Source: JAKLDO01 sp035354435
GTDB lineage: Bacteria > UBP6 > UBA1177
Assembly (NCBI GenBank): GCA_035354435.1
Contig: DAOQAY010000113.1
Location: 1-9,571, forward strand
Reading direction: 5' to 3'
Length of the DNA: 9,571 bases
Positions 1-5,156 of this stretch are shown here, piece by piece; position 1 is the first letter of the stretch, and each line of letters begins with the position of its first letter. Made by a program: the position numbers and the translations under genes. The notes under the pieces were generated by a model. That model was given only the letters and a program-made list of their open reading frames with translations. It was not told the DNA's origin and did not search any database.

Positions 1-234
1 ATCATTCATTTTGCCAATAAGTTCATAGTAATTTTTTGCCATTAATAACACATCTGCATTATCAGAAGAATTAATTAAAACATAGTATGTCTCTCTTCTC
101 TTGTCTATTGTGGTAAGGGTGGGTTCTACAAATTTGTTTTCAATTTGATCTAAATAATAGGGAACATGATCTTCACCGAATAATGGGGAAAAAATAAAAA
201 GAACCAATAAAATTAATAAAATAATCTTCTTCAT
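1..234 (-). CDS. Secreted hypothetical protein, N-terminal fragment (runs off left edge)
   Basis: Reading the minus strand from an ATG at 234 gives 78 codons without a stop up to position 1, so the gene continues outside the window. The first 20 residues form a signal peptide (MKK, a run of I/L/V/F, then SPLFG before an acidic mature start). There is no lipobox cysteine, so signal peptidase I cleavage and export to periplasm or beyond are expected. A Shine-Dalgarno GGAGAG (239-244, complement) lies 4 nt before the ATG. The mature part is Tyr/Asn/Asp-rich and I recognise no domain. Codons are very AT-rich (TTA, ATT, AAT), unlike the genes at 736-9571, so this gene may belong to a different compositional block, possibly acquired. 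The function is unknown; the gene call is well supported by start, ribosome site and signal peptide. Confidence 0.75.
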   Translation of the reverse strand, partial: MKKIILLILLVLFIFSPLFGEDHVPYYLDQIENKFVEPTLTTIDKRRETYYVLINSSDNADVLLMAKNYYELIGKMND

Positions 235-284
235 TTTTCTCTCCGAAAAAACGATCAAAAAAGTTTACTGTTGAACTCCATATC

Positions 285-312
285 ATTTTATTATAAAGGA
301 TCGTTTAGTCAA
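285..312 (-). promoter_or_regulatory. Candidate sigma70-type promoter for the secreted protein at the left edge
   Basis: On the minus strand TTGACT (307-312) and TAAAAT (285-290) are separated by 16 nt, about 45 nt upstream of the ribosome site of the 1-234 gene. A perfect TATAAT (290-295, complement) overlaps but has no -35 at 16-18 nt. In DNA this AT-rich, chance matches are common. Confidence 0.4.
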
Positions 313-442
313 TTTTGTGTTAATTATATTGCACTTACAAAATCAAATAGGGATTCAGAATCAAAAGGAAATGGCAACAAAGCACCGCAAAATATAAAGA
401 TAATTGCCGGAATTTTCTTACACTATAAAAAAGATAAAAACG

Positions 443-463
443 GTGTAGTGAAAAGTGTAGTGA
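443..463. repeat. 9-bp direct repeat GTGTAGTGA x2, 12-bp period
   Basis: GTGTAGTGA occurs at 443-451 and again at 455-463, separated by AAA. A related CACTA, the inverse of TAGTG, lies at 421-425. Short iterated sites about one helical turn apart can be regulator-binding sites, but nothing else in the sequence identifies a regulator. Confidence 0.55.
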
Positions 464-518
464 CTTAACAACGAAATAGCGGGTAAAAATATGTAAATTT
501 GATCAATCCAATTATTTA

Positions 519-538
519 GATTTTACTCGGATTTTACT
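519..538. repeat. 9-bp direct repeat GATTTTACT x2, 11-bp period
   Basis: GATTTTACT occurs at 519-527 and 530-538, separated by CG, about 30 nt beyond the 3' end of tRNA-Glu. The 11-bp period puts both copies on the same helix face. The role is unknown. Confidence 0.55.
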
Positions 539-569
539 GCTAACTGCCTGAAATCTCTCACGGAATCAT

Positions 570-644
570 TGGCGACCCCAGGGGGATTCGAACCCCCGTT
601 AACGGCGTGAGAGGCCGCCGTCCTAACCACTAGACGATGGGGTC
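570..644 (-). tRNA. tRNA-Glu (anticodon CUC), CCA encoded
   Basis: The minus strand folds into a standard 75-nt cloverleaf. The acceptor GACCCCA pairs with TGGGGTC. The D-arm is GTC...GAC around TAGTGGTTAG. The anticodon stem GCGGC/GCCGT encloses the loop CTCTCAC with anticodon CTC at 609-611. The variable loop is TAAC, and the T-arm is GGGGG-TTCGAAT-CCCCC. The discriminator is G (573), followed by an encoded CCA (570-572 complement). It lies 9 nt downstream of tRNA-Gln, in the order Gln-Glu, so both are probably cut from one precursor. A C34 anticodon reads only GAG, so a U34 tRNA-Glu must exist elsewhere in the genome. Confidence 0.96.
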
Positions 645-653
645 ATAAAAATT

Positions 654-727
654 TGGATCCCGGATAAGGATTCGAACCTTAATTGATGGAGCCAGAACCC
701 ATAGTCCTGCCATTGGACGATCCGGGA
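654..727 (-). tRNA. tRNA-Gln (anticodon CUG), CCA encoded
   Basis: This is a 74-nt minus-strand cloverleaf. The acceptor TCCCGGA pairs with TCCGGGA. The D-arm is GTCC...GGAC. The anticodon stem ATGGG/TCCAT encloses TTCTGGC with anticodon CTG at 693-695. The T-arm is TAAGG-TTCGAAT-CCTTA, and CCA is encoded (654-656 complement). The first pair is U1-A72, typical of tRNA-Gln and used as a Gln marker by GatCAB. The discriminator is U rather than the G of the E. coli tRNA-Gln. Its 5' end sits only 8 nt after the stop codon of the 736-1095 gene, so it may be released from the mRNA by RNase P. Confidence 0.95.
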
Positions 728-735
728 CCCTCGTG

Positions 736-1095
736 CTATTTAAAGACTCTCGCAAACACTTTATCGTCCCACGAGATGACATAGATTTTATGCCAAGGGG
801 CCGACTGTTTGAGGTTATAAAATACCTGTACCCGGAAGTCCTCCTCATTTACATGAAGGTCTTCCTTAATATTGGCATCTCCCGCAAAAAGAGTTCGAAT
901 CTGCTTAACCGAAGTATCAAAATCCTTAGCAAGTTGATACTTTCCGTCACCCACCTTTACGGCCTGGTTCGGCAGATACTTCAAGTTCAGATCCGTTGCA
1001 CTGAGTCCATAGCTCAAAAGTAAAAGAGCTGCAAAAGCGACGGCTTTGTAACACAAAACCTTTTTCAAGTCAAATAAATGTGACATTTTCAACAT
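736..1095 (-). CDS. Small secreted hypothetical protein (119 aa)
   Basis: The gene starts with ATG at 1095, with GGTGGG just upstream. A second ATG (codon 4, at 1086) would sit at a longer distance from the same site and is a possible alternative. Residues about 10-33 form a signal peptide: a basic stretch (LKK), then AVAFAALLLLSYGLSA, with likely cleavage after the A. There is no lipobox. The mature part, about 85 residues, is mixed alpha/beta and ends in a beta-rich, aromatic segment (VFYNLK, WHKIYVISWDD, then VFARVFK). I do not recognise the family. It is the last protein gene of the minus-strand run, 46 nt after the 332-aa lipoprotein with no clear terminator between, and its stop lies 8 nt from tRNA-Gln. 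The export signal and operon position suggest an envelope role; nothing more specific is supported. Confidence 0.7.
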   Translation of the reverse strand: MLKMSHLFDLKKVLCYKAVAFAALLLLSYGLSATDLNLKYLPNQAVKVGDGKYQLAKDFDTSVKQIRTLFAGDANIKEDLHVNEEDFRVQVFYNLKQSAPWHKIYVISWDDKVFARVFK

Positions 1096-1141
1096 AACCC
1101 ACCAATTATTCTAACAAAAACTAATGAGATCAACGAACAGA

Positions 1142-2140
1142 CTATTTGCTCTGATTCTGAAGTTCTTTGATCTTGTCCATGAGAGCTTTTTCTCTTTCCC
1201 ATATCTCTTTCTGCTGCTTCCTTGCTTCTTCGTCAGCCTTTTTGGTATCTTCAATAAGCTTTTTAAGTTTATCTCTTTCCTTATTTTCAGCAATAAGCTC
1301 TTCAGGAGTGATTGTTTTTCCATCAATAAGATAGAAGCTGAATGAAAGAGGCTGATTAGGATCCCAGTTGTCAGGAATGTCTTTCACAACAGTCTTGAAC
1401 ACTTTGACACTGTTTGGAAGAAGCGATGTCCTGAGTCCTTCGAATCTCATGTCAACAACCGGAAAAAAATCAGTCGCAAAAATAGCATCACCATTTGAAT
1501 CTCTGAACTTAACTCTGATTCCGACTCTTACCATGTCAAGGTCTGAACTGCCGTTAAGAATAGTTCCTACAAGCTGTGCCATGCCGGGACGGTCTGTGAT
1601 CTTCATACCGACGATTTCGTCGATCTTTATAAGCCCTTTGTATTCTCTAAGAAGGCTGTTAAGTCTTTCCTGCTCAGCTTTCTGCTCGCCGATAGTAGCC
1701 ATTACATCCTGAAGCTCAACCTTGAAAACTCCGTTCTCTTTCACTACCCTGACTATAAAAATAAGCGATTCATCCTGATTCATGACATTCGCCATACGAC
1801 CAACATTTGATGTCTGGCCTGTTGCTTCAATAAAATCGCCAGTCTGCTTATCAACAACCAATGCTGCTTTTGCTGTTCTTATTTCACTGCCGATCTTTCC
1901 TTTATATTTTTCTGTCATCCAGTCTTTGAATTCTTCATATGTCAAAGCTTCTTTCATTTTTGTTGAAAGATAATTGTCATACACATCTTTGATGGAACCT
2001 TTTGTCCCCTCAAGAGCATCTCTGACAGTATAAAGGTATTGCTGAATAAATTCATCTACTTGATCCTGAATAGCTTTTTCTTTGTTACATGCTGTGAAAA
2101 CAAGAATTACAGCAAAAAACGCCAACATTAATTTTCTCAT
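1142..2140 (-). CDS. Lipoprotein with NTF2-like, FxLYD-like and C-terminal coiled-coil regions (332 aa)
   Basis: The ATG at 2140 is preceded by a perfect AGGAGG 5 nt upstream. Residues 1-18 are a lipoprotein signal peptide ending in lipobox FTAC (Cys18), followed by Asn-Lys rather than Asp, which argues against an inner-membrane retention signal. Residues about 22-150 (helical start, EEFKDWM, then strands up to VFKVELQDV) look like the NTF2-like fold of small bacterial lipoproteins. Residues about 170-274 (LVGTILNGSSDLDMVRVGI, FRDSNGDAIFATDFFPV, a Pro-Asn turn, then DIPDNW) match the beta-sandwich pattern of FxLYD-type domains. Residues about 276-332 are a highly charged K/E/Q helix, probably a coiled coil. 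Assignments come from pattern recognition only. It lies 46 nt after the 641-aa lipoprotein and may also be driven by a promoter overlapping that gene's end. It could be an envelope scaffold or binding protein; no catalytic motif is visible. Confidence 0.85.
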   Translation of the reverse strand: MRKLMLAFFAVILVFTACNKEKAIQDQVDEFIQQYLYTVRDALEGTKGSIKDVYDNYLSTKMKEALTYEEFKDWMTEKYKGKIGSEIRTAKAALVVDKQTGDFIEATGQTSNVGRMANVMNQDESLIFIVRVVKENGVFKVELQDVMATIGEQKAEQERLNSLLREYKGLIKIDEIVGMKITDRPGMAQLVGTILNGSSDLDMVRVGIRVKFRDSNGDAIFATDFFPVVDMRFEGLRTSLLPNSVKVFKTVVKDIPDNWDPNQPLSFSFYLIDGKTITPEELIAENKERDKLKKLIEDTKKADEEARKQQKEIWEREKALMDKIKELQNQSK

Positions 2141-2145
2141 TAATT

Positions 2146-2151
2146 CCTCCT
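2146..2151 (-). promoter_or_regulatory. Consensus ribosome-binding site AGGAGG of the 332-aa lipoprotein
   Basis: A perfect AGGAGG (complement of CCTCCT) lies 5 nt before the ATG at 2140. It is the strongest ribosome site in the minus-strand run, and the coupled genes upstream have much weaker ones. This suggests the lipoprotein is made at a higher level than its upstream partners. Confidence 0.8.
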
Positions 2152-2177
2152 GAGCTTAAAAAAAATACTGCTTGGAA

Positions 2178-2206
2178 AAGATATATTCACTTAATTATTA
2201 TGTCAA
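2178..2206 (-). promoter_or_regulatory. Candidate internal sigma70-type promoter for the 332-aa lipoprotein
   Basis: On the minus strand a perfect TTGACA (2201-2206) and TATCTT (2178-2183) are separated by 17 nt. The -35 lies inside the last codons of the 641-aa gene (Leu-Asp-Ile). Transcription would start near 2171, giving a leader of about 30 nt that carries the AGGAGG. Confidence 0.45.
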
Positions 2207-4112
2207 GAATATAGTTCCCCTTAATGTTCATCGAGGGAATGTTGGAACTTTCTGTCATAAACGGTTTAACCCTGACAGTATAATTCTCACCTTTTTTAAC
2301 TTCTATAGCAAGTCGACTGTACTTGTTATAATTGAGAAAATCGATCATATCGTCATTTTCTGCAATCTGAACGCTGTCCTTAAATACCGTTATGACTGTA
2401 TCAATGTCGAAAGATGTAGTATTTCTGTCAGGAGAAGTCGAAAGATACAAAGTTCCGTCATATGGAATAGTTACCTCAAAATTGTTCTCAACAAAAAGAT
2501 CGTCTGTGTTGAAATATCCTGAATATGAACCGGGTTCTACCTTCACAGGTTCAGTACTTACACCGTTTGTCCATTCAGTAACAGCGGAATTTTCCTCGAC
2601 TATTCTCAGATCCATTGTCTCGCCAGAAAGTTGTTCGCAATTTCCGAAATACAAACCCAGATAAAGCGTTTCTGTCTTTTCATATCTGCGGATAAACACC
2701 CTGTTGACACCAGCTGGTTCAACAAATGCGTATGGCAGCATATCTTCGCTGAAAACATGAATTCCGGACTCAGATGAAACACCGACAAGCCGTACTTCAA
2801 ACAATTCTCCGGATTCCGGCATATTCCATTTATAAAAAGCCCATCTGCAGTCAGGCATATCAATCTTTTTATGCACCAAACCGTTGAACTGAAGCAGAGT
2901 CTCAATTTCTTCAGGTTGTGAAACTGTGAATTCGTAATTTTCATCTTTCCCTGATAAAAGCAGGTATGCTGTTCCGGTAAACGGCATCATCATATTTATA
3001 TGGTGAGTTTCAGAGCCGCTTAAACTGCTGAATCTTAAAGGAATTACGGTTGTTCCTGTCACCGGATATGTTCCTGCCCAGAATTCTGCTGAAAAATCTT
3101 TACCATCTTCAGATCTGATAGCAAAATCAACCACACTACCCTTAACAAAATCGAATTTGAACCAGTCCTGATCATCGACCGTTTCACCAAGTACTGTCAA
3201 AGCCTTTTCGCTTAAATTTCCAGTTACTTCTTCAGAACCTGTTACATTGGCATAGTTATAAAGATTATTCGGCTCAAGTTCCGAATCGATCAGCTGTTTT
3301 TTCAATGAAGCTGTGTATCTGTCAGCTCCTTCATCATTCAGGTCAGTAAAAAGTCTTCCTGTTACAGCAAGATATCTCAAATTGCTTTCAAATCTCGAAT
3401 ATATAAGCGGATTCATAAGATTGCTGTTATAATCTTCATCATCATTGCCGGCAGCTGATTCGCCCGAATCACAGTTGAAAATGAATGTGTATTTGTCACT
3501 TTCCAGCGTTTCGGAATCAATCCTGAACTGATAATAACCGTTTTCAGATATATTAACCTCAACAATGTCATTTCCGCTTTGTGATTTGTCGAACTCTCTA
3601 TCAAGCTTTCCGCCTTCACTCAATGTTTCATACATCGTGCTGTTATCACAAATTGAGACTGAAGAAACCCTGAAATAATAATTGAATCCACCGTATTCCG
3701 GACCGTTTTCATCTGTATTTCTGACATCACCGACTTCAAAATACTGCCAGCCGTCAACTGAAGTCATAAATACGCTTTTATATCTTCCCGGAGGGACAAA
3801 TGTTACAAATTCGGAGTGACCAATATTGTCTGTATGTCCGATATAAGGAAAAAAATCAGCTTCATCGCTTTCCACTTCAATAGTTATTTCAGTTCCTGCA
3901 GGCCGCCATATCTTAAAAAGATCTGTATCGGCTTCATCTTCACTTTTAACAGCAATTTCACCGGCATACATATTTCCGGCCTCAATTTCATTTGCTTGAA
4001 ATGTCTGCTCATTAGGTTCTGATTCAACAATATAATTTTTAAGATCAAGATTTGATTTTGAACATGAAAAAAAAGTTACGCAAAGAACTAGTAATATTAA
4101 GAATTTATTCAT
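2187..4112 (-). CDS. Large lipoprotein with PPC-like beta-sandwich modules and two cysteine pairs (641 aa)
   Basis: Residues 1-17 form a lipoprotein signal peptide with lipobox FFSC (Cys17), followed by Ser-Lys, which permits sorting to the outer membrane. At least three segments resemble bacterial pre-peptidase C-terminal (PPC) domains. Residues about 31-150 start with SEPNE and have DTDLFKIW. Residues about 278-398 start with LEPNN and have DDQDWFKF. Residues about 525-641 have the closing strands (FDIDTVITVF, LAIEVKKGENYTVRV, GNYILDI). Between them are two segments, each bracketed by cysteines (155-214 and 422-492). No protease, hydrolase or other catalytic motif is visible, so it looks like a binding or structural surface protein. 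The ATG lies inside the end of the thioredoxin gene (ATGAATAA overlap, 8 nt) and has no Shine-Dalgarno, so translation probably depends on reinitiation after the upstream stop. The PPC assignment is by motif pattern and has not been searched. Confidence 0.88.
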   Translation of the reverse strand: MNKFLILLVLCVTFFSCSKSNLDLKNYIVESEPNEQTFQANEIEAGNMYAGEIAVKSEDEADTDLFKIWRPAGTEITIEVESDEADFFPYIGHTDNIGHSEFVTFVPPGRYKSVFMTSVDGWQYFEVGDVRNTDENGPEYGGFNYYFRVSSVSICDNSTMYETLSEGGKLDREFDKSQSGNDIVEVNISENGYYQFRIDSETLESDKYTFIFNCDSGESAAGNDDEDYNSNLMNPLIYSRFESNLRYLAVTGRLFTDLNDEGADRYTASLKKQLIDSELEPNNLYNYANVTGSEEVTGNLSEKALTVLGETVDDQDWFKFDFVKGSVVDFAIRSEDGKDFSAEFWAGTYPVTGTTVIPLRFSSLSGSETHHINMMMPFTGTAYLLLSGKDENYEFTVSQPEEIETLLQFNGLVHKKIDMPDCRWAFYKWNMPESGELFEVRLVGVSSESGIHVFSEDMLPYAFVEPAGVNRVFIRRYEKTETLYLGLYFGNCEQLSGETMDLRIVEENSAVTEWTNGVSTEPVKVEPGSYSGYFNTDDLFVENNFEVTIPYDGTLYLSTSPDRNTTSFDIDTVITVFKDSVQIAENDDMIDFLNYNKYSRLAIEVKKGENYTVRVKPFMTESSNIPSMNIKGNYILDIIIK

Positions 4113-4614
4113 TTAATGATCTGACCCAGCCTTCGACCGTTTCACTGCTTATTGTTCCGGTATGGACTTTTTTAACAATACCGTCCTGTAAAAGCAGTGT
4201 CGTAGGAATAACTGAAATAGATTTTTCATCAAAAAAGCTGTCTTCAGGAAGGATATTCTGAAATTTAGGATCATGCTCAATAAGATCTTCCTTTTTAAAA
4301 GGTCTTTTAATAACACCGATCGTTTTATACTTTGCAGAGATATTAGTTAATTCAGGCATTTCCTGAACACAGGCTCCGCACCAAGTCGCCCAGAAATTTA
4401 TAATAACTGTCCCTGAACTTACATCAATTGATATTGTTTTGTTCGATAACGGATCAACCCCTTGAATTTCCTTGATCTCTTTGCCGGGAAGCGACAAATG
4501 GGCACCATAGTATGAAAATATGTTATAAGCGATAAGAAGAACAGCAATTACTGTAACCGCAATAGTGACAACAGTATCCTTTCTGTTTTTTGTTTCAGGC
4601 ATTACCATGACCAT
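4105..4614 (-). CDS. Membrane-anchored TlpA/ResA-like thioredoxin-fold oxidoreductase (169 aa)
   Basis: This is a thiol-disulfide oxidoreductase tethered to the inner membrane and facing the periplasm. From the ATG at 4614, residues about 14-36 are one membrane segment (TVVTIAVTVIAVLLIAYNIF). The thioredoxin core follows: strand VIINFWATW, active site W-C-G-A-C (Cys79, Cys82), and the conserved cis-proline in VIPTTLL (Pro137). TlpA, ResA and DsbE family members reduce or oxidise envelope proteins, for example during cytochrome c maturation, but no cytochrome gene is nearby. The frame stays open to a TTG at 4644. I prefer ATG 4614 because it lies one base after the stop of the CoA-binding gene (TGA-T-ATG), typical of translational coupling. 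ATGs at 4608 and 4602 are also possible. The stop overlaps the start of the 641-aa lipoprotein, which makes that protein a plausible substrate. Confidence 0.88.
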   Translation of the reverse strand: MVMVMPETKNRKDTVVTIAVTVIAVLLIAYNIFSYYGAHLSLPGKEIKEIQGVDPLSNKTISIDVSSGTVIINFWATWCGACVQEMPELTNISAKYKTIGVIKRPFKKEDLIEHDPKFQNILPEDSFFDEKSISVIPTTLLLQDGIVKKVHTGTISSETVEGWVRSLNE

Positions 4615-4615
4615 A

Positions 4616-5026
4616 TCAGTAAAGCAGGTTCTGGTGTTCGACAAAAATACATCTGTTCATGACATAAGGAATTTTCGCCTCTTCAAGAATACGAGCCGCA
4701 TTTTCATCGGAAACGCCGAGCTGTGCCCAGAAAGCGCCGCAACCACGCAGTTTCGCCTCTTTTGCAAGTTCTTCAAGATGTTCGCTCCGTCTGAAAACGC
4801 TTACAATGTCAATAGTTATTTCACGCGGAACATCCAGTAATGACCTGTATGACGGTTCACCGAATATCTCGTCCACATTAGGATTTACAGGGATGATCCT
4901 GTACTTTCCGACAGTCTGGAGGTATTTTCCGATCCTGTTGCTTGTTCTTCCGTCCTTTTCACTAAGACCTACTATCGCAATGGTTTTTGCGTTCTCAAGA
5001 ACCTCTTTAATGTTGAACTTTTCCAC
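4616..5026 (-). CDS. CoA-binding domain protein, YccU-like (136 aa)
   Basis: This is a small cytoplasmic Rossmann-fold protein of the CoA_binding_2 family (YccU-like). Its features run in order: strand TIAIVGLSEKDGRTSNRIGKY with the glycine-containing nucleotide loop (about 15-35), RIIPVNPN (43-50), FGEPSYRSLLDVP (55-67), IDIVSVFRR (72-80), FWAQLGV (99-105) and the C-terminal VMNRCIFVEH (122-131). In the family as I recall it the last motif is usually M-D-R-C, so Asn124 here is a small deviation. The length is normal. The start is GTG (5026), with GAGGG 4 nt upstream. It is the first gene of the minus-strand run, under a good promoter (5059-5087), and its stop is 1 nt from the thioredoxin start. 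The biochemical role of the family is poorly defined, and a link to the envelope genes rests only on coupling. Confidence 0.9.
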   Translation of the reverse strand: MEKFNIKEVLENAKTIAIVGLSEKDGRTSNRIGKYLQTVGKYRIIPVNPNVDEIFGEPSYRSLLDVPREITIDIVSVFRRSEHLEELAKEAKLRGCGAFWAQLGVSDENAARILEEAKIPYVMNRCIFVEHQNLLY

Positions 5027-5058
5027 CTTACCCTCGCTTTTAAATCAGAAAACGCCTT

Positions 5059-5087
5059 ATGTTATCAATAACGGCCGATATTTTCAA
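5059..5087 (-). promoter_or_regulatory. Sigma70-type promoter of the minus-strand envelope gene run
   Basis: On the minus strand TTGAAA (5082-5087) and TAACAT (5059-5064) are separated by 17 nt. Transcription would start near 5052, giving a leader of about 25 nt with GAGGG before the GTG at 5026. It is back to back with the MATE promoter. Confidence 0.6.
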
Positions 5088-5104
5088 CTAAAATAAGCAC
5101 TCTC

Positions 5105-5132
5105 TTGACACTCCGGACCTTTGAAATAGAAT
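5105..5132 (+). promoter_or_regulatory. Sigma70-type promoter of the MATE transporter gene
   Basis: A perfect TTGACA (5105-5110) and TAGAAT (5127-5132) are separated by 16 nt. Transcription would start near 5139, leaving a short leader of about 18 nt with the ribosome site GGGGA (5146-5150), 6 nt before the ATG. Confidence 0.7.
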
Positions 5133-5156
5133 GCTCGGGCTTTATGGGGAATTGAT

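Larger units (their letters stand above)
235..569. other. AT-rich gene-free interval between tRNA-Glu and the leftmost gene
   Basis: This interval is roughly 30% GC. It holds the candidate promoter of the left gene, two sets of short direct repeats (listed separately) and a T-rich tract on the minus strand (complement of 427-441). I see no convincing intrinsic terminator behind tRNA-Glu: the T-rich tract is not preceded by a solid GC stem. The only open frame (271-468, plus) starts with TTG, has no ribosome site and resembles nothing I know, so I treat the interval as non-coding. Confidence 0.6.

Noticed and set aside
427..441. T-rich tract as terminator of the tRNA operon
   Set aside because: No stable stem precedes it on the minus strand; only a 5-bp CACTA/TAGTG pairing with a 20-nt loop that encloses the tract itself.
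271..468. 65-codon plus-strand open frame in the AT-rich interval
   Set aside because: It starts with TTG, has no ribosome site, overlaps the repeats and has no recognisable pattern; its sequence reads as translated non-coding DNA.
1096..1141. Promoter (TTGATC-17-AATAAT) just before the 119-aa gene
   Set aside because: It would start transcription only a few bases before the ATG and remove the ribosome site, so it is more likely chance.
2606..2944. 112-codon minus-strand frame inside the 641-aa lipoprotein gene
   Set aside because: It lies in another frame of a well-supported gene, with no ribosome site or domain.
4615..4644. N-terminal extension of the thioredoxin to a TTG at 4644
   Set aside because: There is no ribosome site, it overlaps the CoA-binding gene by 29 nt, and it adds ten residues before the membrane anchor. 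The ATG at 4614 fits stop-start coupling better.
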